DNA of 64,000 nt, taken from Ypsolopha sequella (taxonomy: Eukaryota > Arthropoda > Insecta > Lepidoptera > Ypsolophidae). The stretch covers positions 13,767,221 through 13,831,220 of the forward strand of contig OW203986.1 of assembly GCA_934047225.1 (NCBI GenBank), read 5' to 3'. Shown here piece by piece: positions 32,750 through 44,349 of the stretch (within the stretch, counting starts at the first letter, position 1; the number at the start of each line of letters is the position of its first letter). The notes under the pieces were generated by a model that saw nothing but the letters and a program-made list of their open reading frames with translations, was not told the DNA's origin and searched no databases. A program made the position numbers and the translations under genes.

Positions 32750-34680
32750 ACCTTTCTCAAAAATACGCAATGATGCAAATTAAAATAAGTTGGAGTGTTT
32801 TACATCTTTCACCGGTTTGAATTTTTTACAAAATATTTATGATAATTTTTGTTTTTTTTTATTCATGCAGTTATAAAATGTGCCGAATTTTGTTTCTTGA
32901 TGTTTCTCCAATGCGCTTTAGCTTTAAAGTTTTTTTAATATACAATTTACAAAATTTTAATATACAATTTACAAATTACGAGTAATATACGAAACCATAA
33001 TTTTTTCAGATTTTTCTTTCATGAAGAGGAGATTTTCAAAACTTTGGAAACTTATTATACCCTAATGGTGCTTCAGATCGAGAACGTGTTTTTGAACTTT
33101 TTTTTGATACCTTACGTGACTAGTTTTGAAATCAATTGTTTTTATCGAAAAGTATAATTTCTTATTGTCCTAAATTTTCCAAAGCACCTTTGCTTGGTAG
33201 TTTTTCAAACAGCACTGTCTGGAAATGAATAAAATATGCTTTTTTGGATATCTTTAAAATGTTTAAGGCACCTCAAAATTGTTTTTAAAAACCTTTTTAA
33301 CCTTGATAAATAAACGAAAAATTAAGAGATAAAATACACTAAATAGGTCACCGAGTACCATAAAAACCGGCCAAGTCCGAGTAGGTCTCGCGCACAAAGA
33401 GTTCCGTACCATCACACAATACGGGTAGGATTTTGTGCCTGAAGATGTCTTTTAAACGATGAAACCGGTAGCAAACTTACTTTTAATGGATAACAGATAA
33501 TTTGTGGTATTGAATATAAAGGATTTTTATTTAGAGTCATGATTACGTTCCATCAAGTAAGACATTCAACATCAACCACTTCATGTTATGTTAGCTTTAT
33601 TTTTGTACAGAGTATAGATCCTGGTCTCTTGAGTTTGATCATTTTTATACAAAGAAAACTTTTTGCAGGGAACAAAATCATATTGATAAATATTGTGTAT
33701 TAATATTATTATCATAAATTCCACACACAAATATCCATACAATAATAAAGTAGTAAAAAATACCTGTCTATAATTATAAGTTATAATTCTATAATTATAA
33801 GGTTATAAGTAGAGGCCAAAACTACATTTTTTTTAATTTTTGTCTGTGTGTATGTTCTATTTTAACTCAAGAACCATTCAACGGATTTGGATGTGGTTTT
33901 CTTTTATATCATTGTAACCCTGGTAAATTAGACTGTAATGGATGTTAATAAAATAACCACTAACCGTCGAAAATTTAATGACACTTCCACATTAATACAT
34001 TATATATTAATACAAATATAAACTGGAAATTAGCCAGCGTTATTATAACCTGTACTTCGGGCACCTATTTTCTTCTTTGTATTTCTCTAAAATGGTTTCT
34101 ATTCAGCTGCCCTTAATAGTGCAATTATACAAATTAAACAAGGATTCGAATAATTGTAGTTAATTCATAGCTACAATCCGTTTCAGCGAATATCCGTTTC
34201 AACTCTATATAGAGTCAGCTAGCTTGATTACTTGATGCTGCTTTAATGCCATTTAACGGTTACAACCAAGAGGTGGTACTGCTTCTATATGCTTTGCCAT
34301 TTACTTGATATAACATGAAATTAGATCCTCCAATAGAATAAGATAATCAAATGTACTGTATGCTTGAGCTTTAATAGTAATTTGCCATGTTAGAGCTCGA
34401 CGTTTGCTGGTCAATTACGTATGTTAATCAGATGGTTTGGGTAACCGTTGAAGAGTCCCGGTTTGCATTTTATCATGCTAAAACAAAATGCCTTTAACAT
34501 TTTATTTTGCAGCTTTAAATGCAGATTTGATTTACAAAAATTCCCTGATTTTTGGTGCAATTTAAACGAGCCTTTTTCTTCACGAAACCGATAATAAAGC
34601 AATTGAAAGTAGCCACCCATTTTATTCACGAGTATTACTCACGCTAGTTAAAAAATACGACATGAAATAACGTGTAATTC
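32750..34680. other. AT-rich; repeat fragments at 33366-33440 and 33835-33905
   Basis: ACCGGCCAAGTCCGAGTAGG..TCGCGCAC and GTTCCGTACCAT at 33366 form a repeat scrap I associate with Lepidoptera. TCAAGAACCATTCAACGGAT at about 33866 is another common scrap, related to the one near 2560. No gene. Confidence 0.45.
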
Positions 34681-35679
34681 GACATAAACGATTCTATATC
34701 CTCTTATCCTGTCCTTTTCCCCGTAAATCCTTCCAAGCAAGACCAGTCGGGTCCTGCCTGGCGTACATCGACTGAGACGTATGCAAAGGGATCAATGAGA
34801 TAAATTGCTCCCCGCTGTCACTTATTTCACAGCGAAATGGAAGCGATTGGGATAAGGGGTGAAGTGGGGTCGAGACGAGCGATCGGATGCAAGGGAATGC
34901 TGGGCCCGTGATTATACTGCGCGTGGGCATTGCGCTTTGAAGACAAATTGCTCTCTGCAATAATTTTTTTTTTGCAACGGCAAAGGATTGAACTGCTCTG
35001 AGGAATTCAATTTAAAATACTTTGTATTCCGACAGACAAGCTGTGTAGAGGAGTTTAACTCTTTCATCGGAGCGTCCCGCTTGTGTTATATTACCCATAT
35101 ATATCATGAAGTGAATAGGAGCACTTAAACCGTTGTTCCCGCAAATTACCGCGTTATGAGACTACAAATAACCGCAAATTTATGTAGATAGCTATCGCGG
35201 GTGTTACGTAAAACGTGTTTAAGATGTCGGGAACCGGGAATGTAGAGATAGTGTGAACAGCTGCGGCGGCCCCGTCCCGGGAACTGGGAACACATAAACA
35301 TGGTCACGTCGATATGATGTCATAATTTACATATTTCAACACGGATCCGGGTGAAATCAGCGCGAGCTGCTGTCAAGTCGATATCGTGGGGTGAGTTGTG
35401 AATATTAACACGGTTGTAACTATCCTAACATGTTAATGAAGCTTATTTCGTTTATGCTGACCAAAAAGATAAATATTAATTAAAAATAATTGAAATACGT
35501 CCTTTTCAAAGCTTAAAATAAACACCGCTTTCAAACAGAATCTTAATTGTTTAGTAAAGTTGATTACAAAACTTTCATTCACGTGCATGACCATAGCTAA
35601 ATATGATATGTAGACTATGTAGGCACATTGAATGTAGATACGATGGAAATATATTTTTTATCTAGGCCCCCGCACGAAG
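34681..35679. other. more GC-balanced stretch without repeats, no gene
   Basis: 34690-35400 has higher GC than its surroundings and no repeat partner in the window. The 88-codon minus-strand frame at 34694-34960 has no motif. If anything here is host regulatory DNA this is a candidate, but the sequence alone does not show it. Confidence 0.3.
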
Positions 35680-35945
35680 ACCGACGCGACGATTGAAAGC
35701 TTCGTATATACTTAGGCGCATCAAAACTCACAGAAGTGACGTGTACGATTCACGCAGGGCAATCGCTTCCAGACAGAACCTTAATTTAGTGGCACAGTGG
35801 CATAAGGCGTAAGCCCCACATAAGTGACGTGGCGAAGGCGCGTGGCGCGAGGCGCGGACGGACAATCATTGCAACGAAAAATGGTGGCGGGACGTCGCGT
35901 CGTCGCCTGGAAGCGCGGACGCACGCTCCTCTTCCTGCAAAAATG
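35680..35945. other. CpG-rich patch
   Basis: CGAAGACCGACGCGACGATT, GGCGCGTGGCGCGAGGCGCG and GGCGGGACGTCGCGTCGTCG give very dense CpG in an AT-rich window. Overlapping 67- and 74-codon frames on opposite strands are probably effects of composition. Confidence 0.5.
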
Positions 35946-36198
35946 ATCCTATGCTTCATAAATATTAGGTTTATTTTTCGCTGCTTTGATTGCCTATCCC
36001 ACAATCCCAAATGGACACTTCAAAATACGTGACCATATTTACCCCTAATATAGGTAGATTTGCCAGCTACAGAGCATTCTACACACGAGCGATGCCAGGG
36101 GCAAAAGCTAGCTCATAGAAAAAATGCTAATCTTATGAATTGAAAAAATAAAAAAGTCACAATGTTGGATACTTCAGAGTACCAGGGCAACAAAGAAT

Positions 36199-36501
36199 TT
36201 TTGTTCACGTACAGTCGACAAGATTCCCGCCTGTCCAGTTTCAAAACCTTGTTGCTTGCATGTGGCGATCTAAGTTAGCCTCGCCTTTTATTTTATTGAC
36301 CAATGAAAGTTTATGAGAAACACTTTTTATGGCGTTTTCGGGTCTATCAGCCTTCATTAGTCACTTGTTGGTTGTTGTGTGAATGACTATTGGCAGACGA
36401 AAACTGGCAAGGCGGGGCTCGCGGAAGATGCCGCGAACCACTGCACACAAAACTAGCTCTTAAAGTGGACAGGCGGGAATCTTGTCGACTGTACAACAAA
36501 A
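36199..36501. mobile_element. MITE with 30-bp TIR
   Basis: GTACAGTCGACAAGATTCCC then GCCTGTCCA at 36210 is matched by TGGACAGGC and GGGAATCTTGTCGACTGTAC ending at 36494. TTTTGTT / AACAAAA extends the repeat. The interior is moderately GC-rich without a frame. Confidence 0.85.
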
Positions 36502-36823
36502 GCTTTAAGTCGATAGTTACACAGTCTTAGACGTTCACAGCGGCTGGATAGAGGAGCTCCATAAAACTTAGATACAATAGTAATTCCTGAAGGACAAGCC
36601 TGTCTTTAAAAGGATAAGCCCGTATTCAATCTATATTGTTATGTAATATGGTACGATATACCTTTCCTACTTTATATTCTATCGGAAAAGTTGTTGCGTT
36701 ATTTGTTAGGGAAAACTAGGCAATAAACTTGTAAACCAAATTTAAAAGTAATGGGAAACTTACAACTCTTTCAGTAAAATGTTGTATTACATTCCTAAAT
36801 CTCTCTTTACTAATGATAATATT
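36502..36823. other. nothing recognised
   Basis: AT-rich; no feature seen. Confidence 0.4.
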
Positions 36824-37009
36824 TTAAAACAGATTATAAATATAAATGAAAAAGTATTAATTATTATCGATATATATTTCGACCAACTCGTGGTCGTCGT
36901 CAGTTGAATTATATAAATTTATAATTCGACTGACGAGGACCACGAGATGGTCGAAATATATATCGATAATAATTAATACTTTTTCATCTATACTTATAAT
37001 CTGTTTTAA
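36824..37009. mobile_element. foldback MITE, 186 bp
   Basis: TTAAAACAGATTATAAATAT pairs with the complement ending at 37009. The arms run for about 90 bp through AAAAAGTATTAATTATTATC, ATATATTTCGACCA and CTCGTGGTC, with few mismatches. Confidence 0.85.
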
Positions 37010-37010
37010 T

Positions 37011-37402
37011 AGTAGTTTATGCTACAAGGGCGCAAAGGAATAAATCACGAGGACGATTTAAAACACGAGCGTAGCGAGTGTTTTAAACGTAACCGAGTAA
37101 TGTATTGCTTTTACGCCCGTGTATCATACTACGTTTTTCAATGCATAGTGTGAGGAAATGAAAACAAATATAATCTTGCGAACTTTAAATTATAATTGGC
37201 TCAAAAAGACTGTATCCAGAGCCGTTAAACAGTGTAAAAAAAAAGTATAACATCTATGGTACACAGGAAAGTCTGCAGGTTAGCCAACCATTGTAATTAA
37301 ATTAAAAAAAATAATAATAAAGCCCTAGGGCAAAATAATCGACTTTTTGTTCGGTTTTGATGCATAAAAAGTGGGCCTTTACGAGCACATGCATTGAAAA
37401 AT
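37011..37402 (-). repeat. dispersed repeat family C, copy 2
   Basis: Reverse complement of 9489-9884, including the palindromic core CACGAGCGTAGCGAGTG and the GGGCGTAAAAGCAATACATT end. It abuts the foldback MITE at 36824-37009. Confidence 0.85.
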
Positions 37403-38827
37403 AATTAAAGGCAAAAAAGGCTTTAAAATAATTTTTATCCAATGATAATATATATTTCTTACAAATTATGTTTTAGAAATAAACTCATTCGTAACAAATA
37501 TGAAATTATGATCGGACTCTGTAGATGTTTTGCATAATGTGATTTTTCAGGATGATTATTTATATAGGCTGAGATTTATTTTTATGTCTCGTCTCAAAAT
37601 TGCGGCTTGTTTGACCAACGTATAAACACCGTTGCATTCATTGCGTGACAATTTGTAAATACTTGACTGCTGTTTGCCATCTATTAGTTGCCCTTCCCTT
37701 TTTAGATACGCCTAATCATTGACGTATTGTTTCTGAAAGCAACGCGAACACCACAACGCCGAAAAAACTTCGCAACCTGTTAGAAATCCGTCCTAGATAA
37801 GTGAATCTTGTTTTATATTTCCGAAAACTTTCAGGCTGTAAAAAGCCACAATTGCCACTTTTTTAACGGACAAAGGCATCAATAATTCGATAGCCAGAAA
37901 TTATTTTTAGGTTTAAAACGAAAATACGTTGCAGCCTCCCGCTTTCCAAGCCCTGATGAATTTTCCAATAAGCCTCTCGCTTCTGTAAAACCCCATTTTA
38001 CGCTCAGCGGATACTCTTTGCTTTTACTATAAAATATAAAAAGTGTAAAGATAAAACAGTACAACATAAAATTTCCATTAATTAAGTTGGTATTATTACA
38101 AATTACTTTTCTGCAGAAAAGAAGGTGATAACGTGCAACTGGAAAAACTATTATATTATTATTTTCTTCTGTTTCAACCGACACGACACCTTTGAGATTT
38201 AGAGGCGTATTTATGACTTTATTCGAGCACGCGAGGCAGTCGTTAGTTTAACAATATGGCAGTAAATAATGTAACAATACACAAAGCCATGTGTTACAGA
38301 CAGAATGCAACTAAATGTATATAATTTAGGTAGATAAAAATGTTATATTGTTATCACGTATTCATCAATATTCAGTATGTTTTTTTAAAAACACACATCG
38401 TCACGGCATTAATCCTCGAGGGGTATCAGAGTCAGAGGTGTTTACAAGTATGGAAATGGGAAATGCAAGTCACAGAATACTATCTCGTATACCCACGTTA
38501 CAAAGACGATTATTACGTTCCAACTTGATGGGTGATGAGCCCTTTCACCGTACTTCGGGCACAAATATGGACCCTGCACAGTTTAACATGCCTTTCGAAA
38601 CACACAGACAGACAGACGCAGAGAAACAAAGACTGCACCCCGCAATCTTACACCACAGAGGCGGTTTTTTACTTTTTTACTGATTGTTTTTTAAACCTTT
38701 TCAAATCTTTGAAGGATCTTACAAATATTTTCATAGTTTGAAATAGTTTATAATTAAATAAAAAAAAAAATAATCATTTTCGAAATATATTTATTTCGAA
38801 ACTGATTAATACTCTTTTATTTATATA
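37403..38827. other. no gene; dispersed fragment 38391-38470
   Basis: TCACGGCATTAATCCTCGAG, GGGTATCAGAG and AAATGCAAGTCACAG at 38400-38475 match 53637-53705 (TCACGACATGAATCCCCGAG). A 101-codon minus frame at 37879-38184 and overlapping plus frames near 38340-38741 show no motif. Confidence 0.45.
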
Positions 38828-39069
38828 CAACGTGTAACAGAAAGGTGTAAGTAACCATATTTGAAGAGCTTATTTACTATGGAACAAACCCTGTAACTCG
38901 AAAATAAAAATTAATTTTTTCATAGTAAAATGCAATGCCGCTCGGCTGAAATGTATGGAAGGGCAGATTTTTTTCTGTGATTTCAGGGTTGGCTCCATAG
39001 TAAAAGTTGTTCTATACCATTGACTAAATAAGCTCTTCAAATATGGTTACACCTTTCTGTTACACCTTG
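38828..39069. mobile_element. MITE family B, copy 2
   Basis: CAACGTGTAACAGAAAGGTG at the left and CACCTTTCTGTTACACCTTG at the right. Internal GAAGAGCTTATTTA, TATGGAACAAACCCTG and CGCTCGGCTGAAATGTATGG match the copy at 8581-8834. The left arm has lost about 20 bases relative to the right arm. Confidence 0.88.
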
Positions 39070-39598
39070 CATATTATTAACTATTTAAAAGAATAAAAAG
39101 CTTATGAAGGCTTTAAAATCATATTTATTTAAATATTTTTATAATATGATTTCACTAAAGATTCTCCTTTGGTAGAGATCTCGTTTCATTACATGCCAAA
39201 ACACTTTTTCTGCTCTGCATGTGTCTTTTTCTGTTATGATCCGGATAAATGGAGAGACAGCTCGATGGATGCACAGACTCAGAGCGTTTTGTATTAAGGA
39301 TTCACTTTTTGAAAACATCTCTGAAACTAAACTCATTATAGCACTGTAGATCTGGTTTATACCATTATGTATGTACGATAAGTAAAGCAAAGCACATATT
39401 TTATGCGTCATGCGTGATATTTAGGTACCAAACCTAACCTGAGCAACAATGTACTCGAATTGTATACGAGAACATACCAGTAGATTGGGTTTGCCATAAT
39501 AGTTTAGGTACTGACCGGGACATTTGCTTAGAACTCGTAAATATCCTAGAGAAATAAAAACATTAATTACCTATCAAACTTGATTTTCCTTTAATATA
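39070..39598. other. nothing recognised
   Basis: The 90-codon minus-strand frame 39139-39411 has no motif. Confidence 0.35.
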
Positions 39599-39785
39599 CA
39601 AGGTGACTTTTTGATCATCGTCCAAATTCATACTGGAGCCTTGGTAAGTGATCAGTATCTTGAATCAATACATTTTTTGTGAAATTTCATTTTACGAATT
39701 TCACAAAAAAATTTTTTGACCCATGATACTGATCACTTATCAAGCCACCAGTATGAATTTGGACGATGATCAAAAAGTCACCTTG
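39599..39785. mobile_element. MITE family A, copy 2
   Basis: The ends CAAGGTGACTTTTTGATCAT and ATGATCAAAAAGTCACCTTG are perfect inverted repeats, extended by CGTCCAAATTCATACTGG.  TATA flanks both sides (39595-39598, 39786-39789). It is shorter than copy 1 because the centre is smaller. Confidence 0.92.
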
Positions 39786-40555
39786 TATAGATACATGTAT
39801 ACGTACAGATACATAAAAATAAAATAATCTAATCTAATATCAAATAATTTTCAGACTACTTAGTCAGTTATGGCAACACTGGTTTTTGCTTTGAGTACTT
39901 ATGAAATTCCCAATTTGTTATTTTAAAATTAGTTGATGAAAATTAAAATCTGTATCCATTTTATAACCTTTCTTCTCTTATTATAACCGAATATATAAAT
40001 ATAAACAACTATTGTTTGTCTACCTAAACATTTGGCAGGTCAATCGTGTAAACCGGGCCTAGAGCTCTAAAGCCTGGACATATTCCAGTGTACCGGGACG
40101 AAAGGTAGATACCCCACAGGTAGATAGATGCATATATCAATGATACGCCTAGCAACCAAACAATGATAGGTCTACAAGCTGCAATTCTCTCGGAGGTTTG
40201 CAAATTGAGAAATGCTCTAACGAATCGAATTTAGATCTCTAACCATTTCTGTGATTTCAGTGATTTCAGTGTTCTACGTTCTACCTGCTAGTTGACTGTT
40301 AGGATATAAGTATTTTAGTAAAATGCAGAGTTTAACGATCCAAATAATATTCTAATTTATTGATCGTTATTTTATCAGGAGAGGTGTGTTATGTATAGCT
40401 AAAGGTGCACTAATAACGAAACTATCCAAAGAGAGCTCGTTCATAAAAACAAATATTAACAAATAATAATGAGATTATTGAGTGGAAATGATTATTGATT
40501 TGTTTTTGTATATTCCAACACGCGACTATTCCTGTCAAAATTTGAAACTCACATC
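39786..40555. other. nothing recognised
   Basis: AT-rich. A small duplication GTGATTTCAGTGATTTCAGT lies at 40251-40270. Confidence 0.35.
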
Positions 40556-40705
40556 CCTACATACATACATAACATACATAATATGTACTCACGCCTGTCT
40601 CCCATAGGAGAAGGCAGAAACTACAGATTTCCATCTGCTACGATTCTGACACACCCCTTCACCTCTTCCACATCCATCAATCTAGTAACACAAGCTCTTC
40701 TATTC
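40556..40705 (-). pseudogene. RTE-like LINE 3' end
   Basis: The minus strand carries ACTAGATTGATGGATGTGGA, AATCGTAGCAGATGGAAATC and GGAGACAGGCGTGAGTACAT, then a TATGTATGTATG tail. This parallels 6360-6475 on the plus strand. It covers only the last few dozen codons plus the short 3' tail of the LINE. The degraded frame carries no catalytic motif, so nothing here can function. Same family as the copy at 6174. Confidence 0.65.
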
Positions 40706-40847
40706 GAAGTTCAAGATTTAAGAATGTCGAAGACGTCGCATCCTGTTGACTTGGGAAACTAAAATTTCGGGTAAACATACCTTGATCCTAAATCTAAAAT
40801 TCCGTGTAAGCCGTTTTTTATTTCAAATTTATTATCTTAACACTTTA

Positions 40848-41244
40848 TGCCCTATTATAAGATGTGGAGGCCCCTGGGCAACAACGAAGTAGAGGCACCT
40901 TCTTTGATTCAAGATCGATCATATATCCGCTGTTTCCATAAGTGATCATATTATGTATTACTATAACAAAAAACAAAACTAAGAATACCCACAATAACAT
41001 TATCTTATTGTTATAATTCGTGTTTTTTAGCAATTGTGTGATAAAACTTGTTGAATAACAAGCTTTCCAAATTTTTATACTGTCACGCCAGTATAGTTTG
41101 CCATTTTGACGCTTCGCATACAGTCCACTAAAATCAATATTTTTAATTTATTGGCGGAGCCACTATTGTGGGGGCCCGTCTCTTGTGGAGGCCCCGGGGC
41201 TGTAGCCCCGGTTGCCCTCCCCTAAATCCGGCTCTGTGCCCTAA
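40848..41244. mobile_element. candidate hAT-type element with degraded left end
   Basis: TGCCCTAT (40848-40855) and TGCCCTAA (41237-41244) could be an 8-bp duplication around 40856-41236. The right end CCTAAATCCGGCTCTG is hAT-like, and GTGGAGGCCCC occurs near both ends. The left terminus does not show the expected CAGAGCCGG. Confidence 0.4.
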
Positions 41245-41800
41245 CCACAAAAACATTTTTAATAAACTGTTTTTCATAAATATTTCGCCAAACACAAAGT
41301 AAAATGCACAAGTAATCACATATGCAGATGTGGTTTATTAAAATCAATATGATCAAAGACTCCACAAACTGGAAATTTAACAGGAAAGAAATTTTCTGAA
41401 ATTCAAGTTAAAAGTTGTGATACAGGCTGTTCCAATTTGTTATTTATTACGATAATCCAATGTTAATCCGTTCAAGAGTTTTAACATCAATCGCAAGCAT
41501 GCAAACAGACAAACACATAAAAATGTTTGTCCAAGGGCTCTAGCTGTTATTCCTTTTTATTTCCTAGTAAGGACATAGCCCTACTTTCGTTTTTTTTATA
41601 AGTGTATAGAATTTGTAATACACTTTAATATTACATAAATTCCTTGCAAATATCTTTATCCCTATATCCTCAAAAGGAGGATAACTGCCGTCATAACCAT
41701 GGAATTTCGGTCATTCCATAAACACAAAACGTTACTCAATAAAAACATATTTGAGAAGCATATTCGTTATTAACTCCCGCTAGGAATTCGCTACACTTCT
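41245..41800. other. nothing recognised
   Basis: A scrap like CAAGCATGCAAACAGACAAACA at about 41499 is common insect repeat debris. No gene. Confidence 0.35.
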
Positions 41801-41801
41801 G

Positions 41802-42190
41802 TTAGGAATTGTTACTATTTTGGGCTTCATCAAATAGCCGAAACACTATTAGCTGAGTTTATTCACCTGCGATTAGAGGTGCTTGTGTTTTATTTACAAT
41901 GATTATAATTGTTTTTTTTTTTGTACTGTAATAATATTGTAAAATGCATGCAAAAATAAGGAATTGTTATTTACTATTTTGGGCTTCATCAAATAGCCGA
42001 AACACTATACATCCATCAGCCTGTGTTCGTCCACTGCTGGATATAAGCCTCTCCAATATTTCGCCACTCTTGGCGGACCTGCGTCATCCTCATCCAGCCG
42101 CTACCCGCAACGTCCTTCAGGTCGTCGGTCCAGCGAAATACTCGTACTATTAGTGGAGTTTATATACGTCTGTGATTAGATGTACTTGTG
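41802..42190. repeat. 157-bp tandem duplication, second copy carrying a LINE insertion
   Basis: CTATTTTGGGCTTCATCAAA then TAGCCGAAACACTAT occurs at about 41815 and 41972. What follows copy one (TTAGCTGAGTTTATTCACCT) is found after copy two only beyond the insertion, at 42150. Confidence 0.75.
42016..42135 (-). pseudogene. RTE-like LINE ORF2, last ~39 codons
   Basis: The minus strand is open and reads RWTDDLKDVAGSGWMRMTQV, then RQEWRNIGEAYIQQWTNTG and TGA (42016-42018). This is the standard C-terminus of the insect LINE group whose DNA gives the familiar TCCACTGCTGGA..AAGCCT repeat; I regard it as RTE-like from memory. It lacks all catalytic parts, being a 5'-truncated insertion. It broke the right copy of a tandem duplication, with ACTAT on both sides as a possible target duplication (42004-42009 area and 42146-42150). 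A related minus-strand copy is at 62985-63190. Confidence 0.75.
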
Positions 42191-42328
42191 TACTCAAAGA
42201 GTATTGGACAAATCGTCATGCACGGCAAATCGACGTTATTTAATTAGAACTTGATAACATTATTATTAATAGATTATAATATTTATATATATTTAGGTTT
42301 TATATATATTTATTATTATTTACACATT

Positions 42329-42441
42329 TATATTTATATATATTTAAAAAAACACTTTTAAAGAGATATATTTATATAAACTATATATATATAGTTCGAA
42401 ATATATCTCTTTAAAAGTGTTTTTTTAAATATATATAAATA
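42329..42441. repeat. AT-rich hairpin, ~48-bp arms
   Basis: TTTAAAAAAACACTTTTAAA then GAGATATATTT pairs with its complement at 42393-42428. The loop region contains ACTATATATATATAGT. Confidence 0.8.
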
Positions 42442-43669
42442 TTATAATCTTAATAACGACAAATAAGTCTTTACTCTTTAATTTTTATTGTATTATTAAT
42501 AGAGTTATACATAACAACTTTTAAACATCTATTACATACAAATAAATTCTCAGAAAAAAATTATCTTGAATCTGTATCTGATTCGCCTATTGCCTGCCAG
42601 TGTATTAACCAGTTCATCTACCGAGATAAAATTGACTCTTAATACACCAGCTAGTAATGCACATTATGAATGCTCACGAGGGCATTGTTTGCATTTCACG
42701 CCATTTTCTAAGAAACACAGTTGACTGTCCTCGATGTTTCGTAGAAATATATTGTATATGAGTAGCCTTGGACGTTAATAAATACACAGTTTTTATAAAT
42801 TAATATTATAATATTTGATCAATAGCGATATATGACAAAAAACAAATACAAACAAATTCTATATTCTTCGTTATTTTACAGACCTATATAGCTAGCACAT
42901 TTCTTATTGTTTAAAAGACAAACAGGGAGGTAAAATGAATATTTTCATAATTTAGTAAACCATTTGTAAACCTAAGTCGGGTACTTGAGCAGTAAGTACC
43001 TAATTACTTTTGCCGAAAAAATAATTATCGAGAACTGATTGCCATATCATCATCAATCAATAAATGAGTCCCACCTGGCATGCTACATTAAAGTCGGCAG
43101 TATGAAAGGAGACCTCAGAAATCGTTAAAGCTTGAAAGCTGCTACTACAAACTATTTTTGTTTTATTGGTTTCTTCCTTTGTACACCATAGAAATCGTAC
43201 TAAAGTTTCAGGGTGTAGTTTACTATCAAAGTATACTCGTAAAATGCCATTCTAGTACCAGTATGTACCGACACCCAGTTGCTTGCCAGAATCCCGTTTT
43301 TCTCGATCCTGCGGGCATTGCATTACCTAAAATCCCTTCTTAGCTGATGGCTACGTCATAAAATTTCAAATTTCATTTTTCTGGGTTCCTGTGTGTGGGG
43401 TACTATTTATTGTAACGTTGCTGTCCAACCGATTTGTCTAGGCGTTGGTACATCGTAGGAGGTCGAAAAATCGAGCAGATGATAAAGTATGGAATTGAAA
43501 ATCTTTCACCAATAGTAATAAATAGGTATGAATAATAATAAGTTGATAGCTTTATCTGTCTCATTTCATTTCATTTTCATTAAAAGGCTGTGATAGACTG
43601 ACAGACGGACGGACAAACGAGTCATACCCTTTTCTCAGTTATGAGTATCGGACCTTAAAATATAAGGTG
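42442..43669. other. nothing recognised
   Basis: No repeat partner or credible frame found. Confidence 0.35.
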
Positions 43670-44349
43670 ATATTAATTTATGCAGCCAAATTCATACTGG
43701 ATGTAAAATGCAGTATTAACTTTACAAGTTAGACATGATCTTGCTAAGTTTCTTGCCCTTCTTCTTAGTAAGACTAATCGAATGGGTGGAGGTAGGCATG
43801 TATTTATATATGTAACCTATTAGTATGTAGTAGGTATATAGGATGTTTGGTCGGCCGCCTGGATTCGTGCTGGGGGCTCGGTTGGGGATCATTGAACCTT
43901 GTTCCTGGTCCCTGGCCGGGTCTCCGATATGGGTTTGGGCGGTTGATTGGATTTCACCTTGTATAATATAAATTATTACCTATCATTTTAATCTTATATA
44001 CCTATATTGCTATATTGCTACATAAATTAAATAAACCTTTAATTTAGTTGTTGTACATTTATTATTTTATTACATATATGTTTATTAGATTAAATTTGAC
44101 GTGTAAAAAGTGCATAATGTATTTTGCAAAATAAACTATTTGAATTTGAATTTGAGTTATCAATATCACGGATCAATAACACTTTTTGCTAACTTCGCAA
44201 AATGAAATGTTGAACTCCCATAGTAACTGACTCAGGGCCGCGGCTTAAAAAAACAATTTCACAAAATGTGTCATCGAACCTTGACATACTGAGCACTTAC
44301 CGAGTCTTCAGTATGAATTTGGCTGCATAAATAGGTTTAACCTATTGTA
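43670..44349. mobile_element. MITE family A relics, nested and degraded
   Basis: AAGGTGATATTAATTTATGC with AGCCAAATTCATACTGG at 43672 pairs with CAGTATGAATTTGGCTGC at 44311. Between them lie a GC-shifted relic (43836-43969, ending GGATTTCACCTTGTATAA) and a LINE-like tail (44000-44157, TATTTGAATTTGAATTTGAG). This suggests one old element opened by later insertions. Confidence 0.5.

Noticed and set aside
34694..34960. 88-codon minus-strand frame as a host exon
   Set aside because: No recognisable motif, no splice signals that could be tied to other exons.
40856..41236. Firm hAT element call
   Set aside because: The right end and a 7 of 8 flank match are suggestive, but the left terminus does not form a TIR; listed only as a candidate.
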